From Acridotheres tristis (lineage: Eukaryota > Chordata > Aves > Passeriformes > Sturnidae), in the NCBI GenBank assembly GCA_037013685.1, contig CM072895.1, positions 13,180,463 to 13,244,462 on the forward strand: a stretch of 64,000 nucleotides of DNA. Direction: 5' to 3'. Positions 1 to 12,700 of the stretch are shown piece after piece. The notes under the pieces are model-generated. The model was not told the origin of the DNA. It searched no databases and saw only the letters and a program-made list of their open reading frames with translations. Both the position numbers and the translations under genes were made by a program. The number at the start of each line of letters is the position of its first letter. Position 1 is the stretch's first letter.

Positions 1-920
1 CATGTGTGGAATTTAGTCCTTCCCCCCATCCACCTCACAGAAGCTCCTGGGCAGTTACTTCTGCATGTGTCTGCTATGCTGAGACATCTTCAAGGCTTGC
101 TCCATTCACAGCTTCAGCTGTGCCTTGAGATGAAAGTACAATCAAGATTCACTGGTATTTGCAGGGAAGTTCTGTCATTTGTTCACTCCTTGTTACATTT
201 CTTCATTGTGATAGGAAAAGGACTGGGTTGAATCATTACAGGCACATCCAGGACTTGTTGCTTGAAATTACCTCACATCAAAACATTAGTAATTTCTGCA
301 TGAAGATGCCTCTCTGCTGTTGAATCTGCTCTCCTCTGTCTTTTCTTTCGTACTTTGTTGACTGTCACACAGAAAAATTTTTAACAGTGGCATTCATTAT
401 TTATGTACCTGAAATGACTTATGCTGTGCTAAGCCCAGCCAGACAGTATTGCCTCTTCTCTAAAGCCAGGTAAAGCTATGCACTTCTATTGTATGCTTTC
501 AACTTCTTTAATCACTAAAATCAATTATTTCTGAGGTGTTTTTGACTACATGTTCATTCAGTGCATCTTTGCCTTTTATTTCTTGTTACAGATATTTAAT
601 TACTATTGTATGGGATACCAGAAATCCATGACAACTGTGGCAATGAGTTTTGTACTTTACAGAAAATTTCAGTGCTTGGAGAATGAGAATAAGCAATGAT
701 TCAGTATTTATCTCCAAAAAACCTTCCTGGATCCACCTTTGCAAAATGTATTTTATAAGCAAATAACCTATGTAGTTTAAATTCTCTTGTAAATAGTAGA
801 TATAAAACTTGTGATAAAACAGACTGAAACAAATTGATTGTGCTGAGAAAAAAACCTTGCCAGCTAAGCTAAGAATCTTGATCTTTTACAAGATGTGCAA
901 GGGAGCTGCAATAGTTGGCA
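1..920. other. AT-rich non-coding stretch, nothing recognised
   Basis: No repeat family, RNA gene or convincing exon is visible. The short open frame at the left edge (about 75 codons) has no protein-like character, and the sequence has the stop-rich, T- and A-run-rich look of vertebrate intergenic or intronic DNA. Confidence 0.5.
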
Positions 921-970
921 ATTTGTTTACAGATATTTGATAGCAATCTGTTTACAGATATTTGATTTGA
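921..970. repeat. 25-bp tandem duplication, two copies
   Basis: The core TGTTTACAGATATTTGAT, with one substitution near its left edge, occurs at about 924-941 and again 25 bp later at about 949-966. The second copy lies where AT-rich DNA gives way to a GC-richer patch. It looks like a local slippage or repair duplication. The arms are too long to be a target-site duplication of a recognised element. Confidence 0.7.
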
Positions 971-1380
971 GGAGCTGCCTCCCATGTGGATGCAGCCTGG
1001 TCTGGAGAGGCTCCTCCTTGGGCTGAGTCAGGGCTGCAGCTCTCAGGGCACCCTTGTCCTGAAACACTTCAACAAGGTGAGACATCAAGCTCCAGAAACC
1101 AAAGTGTGCTGAGCCAGAGACCTTGGCAGAGGCTCGGTGCACTTGAGGAGCCACTCAGCCACCAGAGCTCAGAGGACAGTCACGACAGCCAGGGAGGTTC
1201 GTGTATCCCACAGACCCGGGGAAAGGTACAAGGTTCATGGCTGTTTTCCCATATTTTGTTGGGCATGCCATGTGGTGTGCTCAGAAGAGGTATTACTTTG
1301 CTTGAGGGTCTTCTGTTGCCTTGTTGTTGCCTTTGGCTGAGCCTCACATGTCCTTTTCCCTGCTGAGGAAACCAGATGAA
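971..1380. other. GC-richer patch with chance open frames
   Basis: Base composition rises against the flanks, and overlapping frames stay open on both strands (126 codons on plus at 986-1366, 75-87 codons on minus). Frames open on both strands together point to low stop density from composition, not selection. No domain, splice pair or repeat family was recognised. An old decayed transposon is possible. Confidence 0.3.
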
Positions 1381-3202
1381 CATCTTGAGGGTCACTACCC
1401 ATAGGTAATTTATACATAAATCCTTTGCATCTGTTGCATGCATACATCCTTTGCATCAGGAGGCTAAAAGGGAAGACATCATCTTTAATATTAAGCAATC
1501 ATATTGCAGCAGAGGAGAAGCTAAAAAAAATTATGATGGAACACTTCCATGAGGAAAGAACATGATTCTGCCCCCAGAAATACTGTTAGATTTTAGAACA
1601 GAGGAACCACGTTGTTAGACCACGTTGTCATTTGGTTTCTGGCTTTTTTTTTTAAGCTGAAAGCATAAAATAAATTTTGAAAACAGATTTAGTTTAAATA
1701 TGTGTGTTGCTGGGTATTTCAAGAAAGGATTTGAAGGATTCAAAGAACTTAATGAAAAATAATAACAACCAAAGAGAACAATTTGCAGTAAGTGGAACAA
1801 ATAGAAAATAATAAAAGCAAACTGATTCAGTCTAATCTACTGAAACTAAACTCTTAGCTGAGTACATGATAATGGAAATAATTAAAATTACTGATTGGAT
1901 GGGGGACAAGAAAATAGCAATAAAGAATATTGAGCTAAAGTATGGGAAAAACAGATGTTTTTGCAAATACTGTGTGTGGTAGGCTTAGTGAGAGTACAAA
2001 AGTGGCAGCATATTTGAATATAAATAAATTTCTCATAAGCAATGTTTCCAGCTTCTTTTTCCTATGGCTTTTGCTGTCCTTTAGTCAATTTACTGCGAAA
2101 TTTATCCTTGGGCATACTTTTTGCCTTCTCTGTCACAGTGCATCAATTATACTTCACACCATATAGTGACACTGGCTTGCAACATTGTCTTATGCTCTAT
2201 TCTGTTATTATTTATGAAAAAAGATCCTATAAAAGCTATTTTAGAGGAAAAAAAGTCAATACATTTAACTATGCATTCTCTTCCATGGTAATTTTAATGT
2301 CCTGTGTTAGTTTCTGCTAAAGACAGTGTTAGGCTATAGAATTCAAATGTATTTTCCCTCCACTCTGCACAGATTCAATCATTGTATCTTCAAAGTCCAT
2401 GGTGTGTGTTAGCTCATGCTCAAGAAGCCAGCAGTGACAGAATTGAGATGTGCTGCCTTTTTGGATTCTTTATCATCCTTGCCTGAGAGAAAGAATATTC
2501 TTTACTGCAGTCCAGTAGCTGTGAAAACAAAATTGAGTATTCAGTAAGCATCTACCTAACATTATTTATGAAAAAATAACTCAAAGAATGTTGGATGGAC
2601 AGTGTCCATCTGGAAGACTAAGGGTCAGAAAGCTTGGGCTGTGTGATTCTGTCCCCTCCTGTTCTACCCATACCTTCTCTCTCTGTGTTAGCTTCCTCAT
2701 CTGAATGAGTAGGGGGAAATGACTATGAAGATATATGTTTTGACAAGTCATTATTGCCATCAGTATATGATTTAGATAGGAACACTGCAAACCTACTCTT
2801 TCATCAGCAGAATCATATTTTAACCCTGCAAGCTGACTTTGCCATCCATCTCTTATTCTTCTAGTGTTTGGAGGAAAAATTATTTATGTTCTTCTAAAGC
2901 ACAATCAAATAAGGTACTCATAAAAATACTACCTAAAGAGGCAGAGGCCTCTTTACTCTGAGGAAAACCCAGGTAAATTCATTAATCAGATTATAGATCA
3001 CAGTTTTCTAAGAATAGCATTTACATGGAAATAGTTAGCAGAAAAAACTTATCTATTCCAATTTAGAAATTCCATCCTCTGCAATCTAAAAAGCTCCAGG
3101 GATGCCCCTTTCTCTCCAGAGATGACGTGAGCTTGTCTGGGACATGATCTTAACTGGTTTCTAATTTGGTGACACATAGAGCCCTAAAATTAATAAACAC
3201 TA
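1381..3202. other. AT-rich non-coding stretch, nothing recognised
   Basis: No repeat family, RNA gene or plausible exon is seen. The longest frames (about 90 codons near 2042-2320) are Phe/Leu/Ser/Tyr-rich, as expected when AT-rich DNA is translated. Confidence 0.45.
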
Positions 3203-3624
3203 GCAAGGAGCCATGAAGATGACAGATGAACTGGGGCATCCATTATGTAAAGAGACACTTGGGCTCTTCAGCCTGGAGAACAAATGGCTCAAGGGGATCT
3301 CACCAATGTATAAAAATACCTGATGGGAGGGAGTAAAGGGGGTGTAGCCAGAGTCTTCTTCATGTTCCCACAGGAAAAAAAATGAACTGAAACACTGGAA
3401 ATTCCTTTCAAATTTAACAAAAAGTATTATTTTTTTTCCCTGTGCAGATGATCAAAAGTAGGAACAGGTTAAACAGAGAAGGTTGAGTCTTCATCTGTGC
3501 AGATATTTAAAATCCACCTGACCATGCCCAGAGCAACATGCTCTCGCTGACCCTGCTTTGGGCAGGTATTTGCAGTAGATGATGTCCAGAGGGACATCTC
3601 TGCCCACCTCAGCTATTCTATGAT
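3203..3624 (+). mobile_element. CR1 LINE fragment, 3' end, 5'-truncated
   Basis: Chicken-repeat-1 non-LTR retrotransposon remnant in plus orientation. It carries the conserved end of the reverse-transcriptase ORF: a block encoding LGLFSLE (about 3249-3269), then CTCAAGGGGATCTCACCAAT and the stretch around AACTGAAACACTGGAAATTCC. It ends in the CR1 3' UTR with CAGCTATTCTATGATC, matching the usual terminal ATTCTATGAT motif. The frame is broken by stops and an insertion-like A/T-rich section at 3371-3440, so it is inactive. Most CR1 copies are 5'-truncated in this way. The family call rests on remembered consensus; the subfamily is not resolved. Confidence 0.85.
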
Positions 3625-3682
3625 CAAGAGGCCAGAGCTTACCATGCACTTTTAAAAACCTCACAGACATTTCTTAGGTGAA

Positions 3683-3701
3683 GAAAAAAAAAAAAAAAAA
3701 A
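3683..3701. repeat. Poly(A) tract, about 19 bp
   Basis: An uninterrupted A run about 60 bp after the CR1 end. CR1 elements do not normally end in poly(A), and no AATAAA lies at the right distance before it, so it is recorded only as a homopolymer. Confidence 0.9.
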
Positions 3702-6700
3702 GAAAGATTTATTGCAGCTCTGATGTTTGATGATCTTTACCCTTATCAGGTTCTCAAATTCATAATGAGAGACAAAGACAGCACATTAATATCCTTTTCT
3801 AAGAGAAAATACTATCTACTAAAAGAACAGACTTACCAAATACTATTTGGAGATAGCAACTGTGTTCAGTGAAAAGACACACAAAATCTGGATGAAGTCA
3901 ATGAATTTTGCTGATGATACATAAATAGATATATTTTTTTTCCTTTTAATATTAAGCCAGGGGAAAAAATCCACATTAATTCATTCTTTGTCAGAGAATT
4001 CACAAGCTGTCTTGAGGGAATCACTCAGAGATCTGCTCTGATCTGCGAAGAGACACAGGATGGAAAGTTTCTTCTTCATTCCCAAAAGGCAAGAAAGGAT
4101 GAGTGAGAGAGAGAGACTGAAAGACAAGGTGTCAAAATCCCACAAAATTTGCTATCACAAGAACAGGAGATAACTGAACAGTCTGAAACCTGACACCCTA
4201 ATGTGTCAACTTGGATGGGATGTGTTACAGACTCAGCTTGCAGAAAGCTGTGCATTCTGTTATTTTAAAACATTGCAACCATAGCAGCAAGGCTAATTTG
4301 TTACATTTACATAAGGCATCCAGAGAGAGTAATTGTGTTGGGAAAATGATTATATCAGTCTAGAGTATTGGTGAAACAACTGTTTGGAACAGTCACCTTG
4401 CTCGGTGCAAGACCATACAGGTTCCCTGGTAAAGCAGACATAAAATCCCTTTGGGAGCTTGACCTCAGGCAGCACCTATTTGCATCAGATGGAGTCAAGA
4501 TCTACAAATAGAAGAGTTTGTTTTGCTCTAGATTTGCAAAACAATCTAAGGTCCCCAGATAAATCTGCTGTACCTACATGAACTGAGCATCAGTGTGAGA
4601 ATATTCTGCAATGAGGTATTGAAGTTTGACCTTGACTGTCTCCTTTGTACTCTGCCATAAGTGCCAAGAGAATGAAGAGTTATTTTAACAGGATGGCAGG
4701 TGTTTTCTTTGATATAGGCAGTGCTATGCCACCCACAGTCATTGGGAACAATCCGGGGTGGGTCCAAAAGAAAGGTTCTGGCCAGGTGCAGAGTGAACCG
4801 TGCTGGTAGAGCACAGCAGACTCAGAAAGATCTCTCCCGTTCTGCAGACTTTAAAAGAGTTCTTAACTTCCCTATGTGTTTTAGGGGTCACCTTCATTCG
4901 AAGCAAAGTTCTCAGGGAAAGTCAGCATGAAGCCCACCTTTTATCTTTTTTGACCATGCTCTTAATACATTAAGGAGAAATCTTTGTCATCCATTCACAT
5001 GAGCTTCATGTGCAGGTACTGAGCAAGACAAATGATGGACAATATTAATTTTATTGTTAGAAAACCTAGAGTACCCCAGATCTTTGAAGAGGACATTTAC
5101 ATCAGTTGATGGCACGTTCAGATGAAGTAATATTTTTTGTCTTATTTTATAAAGGCAAAACAGAACAAATCCTTCATGATTATTTTGTAACACAATGCGC
5201 TTGCACCTTAGCCACAAAAAAAGCTGCAAACAGCTAGTGGTACAACTCTCCTCCTCCAGACTTTTTTATTTCTACTAAACTTTAAGACAGGAGCCCAGCT
5301 CTTTCTTTTTCAGCAAATGAATTCCATGAGTCTATTGGGTAAAGCAGTTCAACCAGAGTGATGTAATATGCAGGATGTTTGCAGGCATAGGTTTAGTACA
5401 ACTACATTGTTCCATATTTATAAATGTGTCACTTTTTACTGGCACAGCTTCACACATTTTTTATGAGAGCTGCTCTTTTCTTGGCAAAACAACACATTCA
5501 TTACACCAACATCAAGACTTCAATGAATAGAACCATGTTTGCATGACTCAGAGGTCTTACTCAGAGGTAGGGCAGATCGAAGAGATAAAGCAAGGGAAAG
5601 CATTCCTGAAATACAGGAAACCAAGTGGGAAAGACAGGGGTTTAGGAGGGAATGGGAAATGTATATATTCTGTGGTGTATTGTCTTATTTTGGAAAGAGC
5701 CAGTTCTCTAGTGGGTTTGTCTCTGATCCCTTCAAACTATTTTGATGTATACTTGTATGTTTAAAATTATTTCTCCTCCCTTTTATTGTGCTGTCATGTT
5801 AATGGATTCATGTGTCACTTTTTATTTTCATTACAATTTCTGTAAGGAATATGAAAAACTCAAATGCCTTAGTAATTTGTAAACTACCACAATGTACTTT
5901 CTTTGCCCTGACCTTGTCATTATTGTATAAGTAATTGGCCAACTATTCTACTTTTCTTTTTCATAGCCTTATTATAGTGGAAAATGAAAAGAGACTTGTC
6001 ATTGACCAATCAATCAAAAATACACACCATTCAGAGATGAAAATAACAACCTCTCAATTAATTTAATAAAATTAACACTAATTATTATAAAAGTCTCCTG
6101 AGATAAAGACTGAGATCAGGACTAATGAGCAGACATTTAGCCATTCCTCTGACAAAGCCGGTAATAAAATTAGGAATGGGAACAGTTTAATTCAATCAGA
6201 AAATTGCAGTTCCAAAATTTCTACCTGTCTAGCAGATATTTAAGAGACCTCCATTTTTCTCTGTATAAAGAGTCAGAGTACATCTCATTTTGCCTGTTCT
6301 GTTGGCTGAAGTGTAGATCTGGCTGTAATTTCAAAAAATGTCTTTCCCAAGATACTTGATGACATTTTCACATTTTGGACCACCTCTCTGATGGGAAGCA
6401 TAATCATTTCACTATTATGCTTTTATTTCTTGCAATAGCTTTAGTTTTTCTTACACAGTTTCTATCTTCAGATGCAGTAATTTTAAACTTGATAAGGAAA
6501 GGGAAGTCTTCTATTTTTTTGACCAGTGACCATAGCATTTGCAACAAGATACTCTGTGCTCTATCACAACAGTAACAATAATTTAAAAGAAATAAAATAA
6601 GCAATAGACATGACAGAAACTGGTGCTCCAGAGCTGGCGATAAATCAGTGAGGTCTGAGGAGAAGGGAGCCACTGGGGGAGGCTGCTTTATTATTACTAT

Positions 6701-9700
6701 GGGAGAATCAGACACTAGTCATTTAGTACCTGATTTAAGGTAACACAGGCTTCAAAATGAAAAACTGTTCAAGGCACAAGCTTTTCATTTCTGTGAAAAT
6801 AAGTATTGTTATCACAGAATAAGTGGTTATCACAAAAAGTATAGCCAGCTATAGTTATGAATATTTGTTGGTCCAGTATCCTGAGCAAATATTTAAAATT
6901 ATGTATTCTGGCTCACTGTATAAAGATTGCATCTCTAATTTAAGACTAATAGTTAAAATTGATTACACATTGCTTTCATTTAGTTAAATTTTTTTCCTAG
7001 AAATTTTAATTGAGACAGCTTTCTCTCCTGCCTTGTAAAAAACTCCATCCAGAGATCCTTCCCAAGATATTCACCTGCACTTCACCTTCTTCTCTCTCTC
7101 TTCACAGGCTTCCTCTGCAAAAATCCTCAAGCAAGAAAGAGAAAATGGGTGCAGTTTTGAAAGAGGTCATCTGATCAGGCTGATTACCCGTTGGACAGCA
7201 GATTAGAGGGCCCAGGATAGGGAAACACTGATCAGGTAGAAATTATCTTTCTTTCCCCTTCTTTTTATTTCATGTCAGAGAGCACAGATTTAAAATGAGA
7301 GCATGGCCTTTGGAAAATAAGCACCTAAACCTTTCTGTCATATACTGCAGTAGTTGAGGATTATTAGGTTGCACATTATTCTCTTTCTCTCTTGAACAAA
7401 TCAATTTACTGCTTGACAAATAAGCATGTAATGCAAAATGCCAACTTACAGATTGGTATTATTAAAGAGAGACCATGGTTTTATTGGCAGAGGACCATAT
7501 TTTGCCTACGTTGCAGATCTCTGGCAGAAAGCTTTGTTTATAGGGGATATGTAACCCATTACATCTGGTACACTGTAAAGAAAATACAGATATCATCGAA
7601 TAGGACTAAAAGTGAAAGCATTTGGATTGTCATGCCCCTACCACAGAAAAAACTGCCTGATTCTTCACAGATCCATCAGAATTGGGAACTAATTTGTTAT
7701 AACTGATGAAACAAATATTTAAAAAAATTACATAGAAAGGGTTTAATATCTCAGAATGCAAAAGTCTTCAGTGGTCTGTATCTAAAAGTTTAAATAGTTA
7801 TCCAATTTTCATTATGTTACTGAGACTGCATACAAAAATTAAAATCTCATTGATTAAACTTATTAAGATTGCATTCCAATAATCTAAAAATAATTTAATA
7901 GGAAGATAGGGCAAAATCTGCCATTAATATAGAGGTTCTGTAGTAGTTCTGAAAATTGCAATCAAAGTCTGGGTGGAAGAGGATTAACTTAAGCTGTCTC
8001 AAGTGTTGTCTCTTCTGTTGTATTGGTATAGTATGGTTCTAATAGAGAAAAGGCAGTCTCCATTTAAATTATTCATGGGTATTTTTTCATTAGATAATTT
8101 AAAGACTTGGTGAAATTTTTATGAAAGCCAGAGCCCTACAATAACTTTGACTCTGTGTTCCAAGGTAACAACCTTTTCCTCATAATTTCTTTTCTCAGTA
8201 AAACAAACTTTAAAATGTACATCTTTCAGGAGAAATGAAGCCTTGTAAACAAATATAAATATGCATAGCTCTGTTCCACATTGGACATCTGTCACTCAAA
8301 TCACTGCCATGCCACAAGCTACCCCCATACTATCAGAAGGGAAACTAGATATAGTTAGGTGGGTTTACAGGATCATGTCTGCATGACTGACAGATGTTTG
8401 TATTCTAGCAACATTATTGAGTCTAATAGCTTTCATTTCTATGCTCAAAGTGTTGCACATTTACCTCCATATCTAAAAAAAAAATAAAAAAGAAAAGAGA
8501 AAAACAGAGAAATATTATGAATTAGTTCCTCCTCACCCCCCAAATAAAAACATTTTTTTCGATAGAAAGTAATTTAGGCAGCTGGTGAACTGTGGAGCTC
8601 ACCAATCTATGAGTTCTCAAACACATACAAGCTGTGTCTTCATGGTTCAAGGAAGAACCAACATTATGCCTGGAAGGTTTATCAATCACCAGCTGCACAG
8701 TATCATCTGTTGTAAATTGAGAGTCTGATTAATGAGAGGGATTTGAGCATGGTCCTTGAAAATTGTGATCTTTATTGACTAACTGGACTGGTGATTTTCT
8801 CTTTTCATGTTGTTTGCACTCAATTTGTGCTGCTTTCTGTTACCGGTAGTGTATATTACTATTTCTGTTATGATTGTTTTCCACATTATATAAAGTCAAT
8901 AGTGAAGTGTCGGGTGAAGCAGGCAAAATTTTTATCAATTGTGTACGAGACTTTTTGCCCTGCTTTTGATTTTCTTTCTCATTCATCAGTGATTGTAGTG
9001 CACCTCTGTTTTCTACTCTTTTCATTGAGGGAATATCTAGAAAATAAGGGGAATAGCTAACCCCATTGGTTAAAACAGCCTTTGAACCTGTTAAACTTTT
9101 CAGAATTCCATATTTTCCCTTAAGTATTGAATCAATATTTTGGAGGCAGTTTACTTTTAAAAAAGAGTGAAGTTTGATTTTCTATTAGTACAACCACATT
9201 AACTATTTTAAACCTGACTCTGATCACACTGTACCTTGTATATTTTTCAAGTGATAAAGTCAACCTATTGCTGAAGAAAAGGACTTTGATTTTCTATCCC
9301 TCAGTCATCCATTACATTTTAGGATCTCTATGGAAAGGAATAGGTACAACTTAAACTCTTCTGGGGTTTTGGTTTTTTTTAACTCAGTAAATTCTGTTTT
9401 TAATTTCATTCTACTTCCTTAGTCTAGTCTGAGGAGTGTACCACCAAATTCTTCTCTTGACTGGATGGATGAGCTAGAGCTTGTGTCCACAGGATTCCTA
9501 GCAAATGTCTCTCACAGAACTGGCAGAGCTGACCCTTTTCTCCTGAGGTACCACATTCAAACTGGGTAACTGACAGAGAAGTCAACATGCTGCAGAGCCT
9601 CCAGTAATTATTGACAATTGTAGGTCAGTTCTGTAGGCAACTTTACTCTCCAGATCAGCTTCACAATAGACCTATTGTAGAAACTGAATTTTTTAATGTG

Positions 9701-12700
9701 CTTTCTGTCTTAAAAAAATGGATGTAAATTGGGACTTTTACCTGACACCATAGTCACTAACACTTTTCTTTAATAAATACTTCAGCAAAACCTTACAGTG
9801 CAATCCCAACTCTCAAGCAAAAAAAAAAACCCAAATTACACCTTAGCATGATAAGAAATAAACGAATGTCGACACAGTCATTACATTTTGGCAACCAGAC
9901 CTCATGAAGGACAATCAGCACAAGCCCCTTGAAAACTTTTAAAACTCATGATCTTGAGACATGGTGTGTACCCCAAGAAATAAAGCAGGTAATGGAGCAG
10001 AAGCCCAAAGCCCATGCCATTTTTTGCTAGAATGTTAACAATAAGCATCCATGAATGGCTTTTATGAACATAAAATTGATTTAGCATAGATCACCTTTAT
10101 TATGTTCAATTGCTATTTTTTTAACTTGTAACAACCGAAGTCTCAAACCTCATTATAATTATTTGCAAAGGAGATCTTCTTTTTATAGTTAGGGAAGTTA
10201 TTTTATTCCTTAGGTGGTCTGCAAGTAGAGACTGCTAGAAAGTGATGTCCTCACAATTGAGAGTATGACATCATAACCTCATTTTTGCAAGGGCTTTTGC
10301 TTTCTGCATGGTCTGTGGTGATGCAAGGTGGGAGTAGCAGGGGTCTGCACATGGCACCAGCATCACAGGCTGCTCTACCCAATCTATTTGCCTGGATAGC
10401 CCCCAGCACAGTCATCGTGAGGCTCCATTCTGGCACACAATTTCTGCCTTAGCAGAACACATCCCAGAAAGCTCCAACATTAGCATTATGAATTAACTTT
10501 GACCATAAGTTCTTTAATTTAACAAATCAGAAAAAACCCCACCTAAATCTGTTTGATGCCTCTATTGCCATCCTTCTCTAACCTAATCACAACAAACTCA
10601 TCACACCAAAGTTTTAGGAACATGTTTCTGCACTAAAATACTTGTCAGTTTTCAGATTATGATTTATAGCTGAGTGTCGAAGCTCTACTAAATCCATGGT
10701 TAGAAGACAAATATTGATGCTCAACTAATTAGAGTGAAAAGAATTTCACAAGAAGGTCATTGCAAATGTACCCATGGTACAACATTGCATAATCAAATCC
10801 TGTAACTGTGAAATACTCTTAAGGCACCTCAGCTTGCTGGGGACGCAGCTGTGGGCAGACTCTCCCGGTATCTCAAGCTTCTCTGTGAAGCAGTGAAATA
10901 AAGAGGATGGAGTTAAAAATGCTGAGTGTCTCACTAATTTGTGTAATCTACTGGGAGGACAAAGTGGAAACCCCAGGAAAACTCCAGCAACTCTCAAAAG
11001 GTGCAGCAGAGAACTTTGCTCTTTCAAAAATTCAGCTCCATTCTCAGGAGGCTAAAGGGAGGATATCTGCCTTGAAAGAACAATTTCTTCAGCAGCAAGA
11101 AACTATTTCCACTGGTTAAATGGAATGAAATGCTGACCAGGACATTTAGTAGGAGGAATTTTCTTCAGACTGAAATTGCTAAAGATACATTCTCAAGAGT
11201 GGCTCTTAAGAAGAGGTGAAGCCTGGAAGCACAAATGCTAAGAAGCCTCAATAAGGGAGCAGGGACATTTCCAAAAGAATATAATTTGCTGGAAACTATT
11301 CTCAGATGTGCAGTATTTTGAGCAAGGAGCTAAACTTCGTGATGAACCCTGTAGCGTCAGTGATTTGGGATATGATTAGTGTCCCATTGAAGTCAGCAGG
11401 AGATTTCTTCTGCATTCAACTGGCTTTCCATTGCACCCTTATGGGATGGAAAATTCAGAGTATAATTTTTAGCCTAAGGTATACAGTCAGGGGAGAAAAA
11501 ACACTGCATGCAACAAATCAACCCACAACCAGGCCAGCTGCCACAGATGAAAAAAAAGATACAGCCAGAGCGACAGCAGGCAGTATATCAGCGTCTCTGG
11601 ACAGATGAGCAGGTGGGCAACATCCAGGCAGAGCGACTGCCAACGCTGCCCAAGGAGCAGCAGCCAACAGCCCAGGCCTCCAGGAACAGAGCAGCAGAGG
11701 TGTGGATGCACAGACAAACTGATGCACTTCAGTGCAAGCAGCCACGCTTAGCTAGCGTGACAAATCAAGGGACTCGGGGACTGTTCTGGACAGACAAAGG
11801 TTGAGGATGAGTGAATCAGTCCTGCTCCAAGTAGCAGCCCAGGAAGTATACTCAAGGCCCATTTTAAGTCCATTATCAGAGTGTCTGAACAAAGCCACCC
11901 CTTCCACTCCTTTCTGAGGTGTTAGTGGTTAGGCTGGCACTGAAGCTTCCATCCCTGTATTGCCACTTGGAGACTCACTTTTAACTCAAGGCAGCTGTTT
12001 ATATCCACTGCTCAAAGGAAAACAGAGTCCCTGTTGTGACCTGGGAAAGGATGTCTGGAGGCTGCAGGGTGCCTTGACTGGACAGGCTGCAGCAGGAGCT
12101 TAGCACAGCTTTCTCACTCCAGTATATTCAGGGATGTCTCTCCCTTCCTGTCATTCCTTCAGGAAGCCGTGACCTCCCTGCTGAGCTCTCATCTCCTACC
12201 AGTCCCACACCACCACCACCTGATGGCATCAGTACTGGACTTAGAGAGGAATATAAAGCAGAAGGAGCTGTATTTGTTGCACTGAATGAAATTCGCTGCT
12301 ATGTAGACAATACCAGCTACGTTAAGAAATACCTATGGACCTATTTACATCCAGCCACAGGCTTCACTTACAGTGACAAGCTTAAATAGGACAGAAGCAA
12401 CACCCCACCTGAGCATTCAGAGCTTTACTGGAGCACACATGGGCAGCTTTCTTTTCCATTGTTATTTGTGCCATGTGGGGAGATATCACTGCCCTCTTTT
12501 CTGTGCAGGTCTAATTTATTTAAGACCTGCAGTAGGAAATATTTGGTTTGGCAATTCTAATGTGCAGCTCCCCACAGTCCATATGATTCACTTTTTCCTG
12601 ACTGGCTGGTGTTGCCCTCCTGCTGTATTAGCCTGATACTGCCCTCCTGCTGCTCTGTCCACCTGCTTCGAATTTATTTCCAAAATGCATTGCTGCTGTA

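Noticed and set aside
11508..11804. A Gln-rich 98-codon plus frame resembling a low-complexity activation domain
   Set aside because: It comes from a CAG-rich patch whose other plus and minus frames are also open. No conserved motif.
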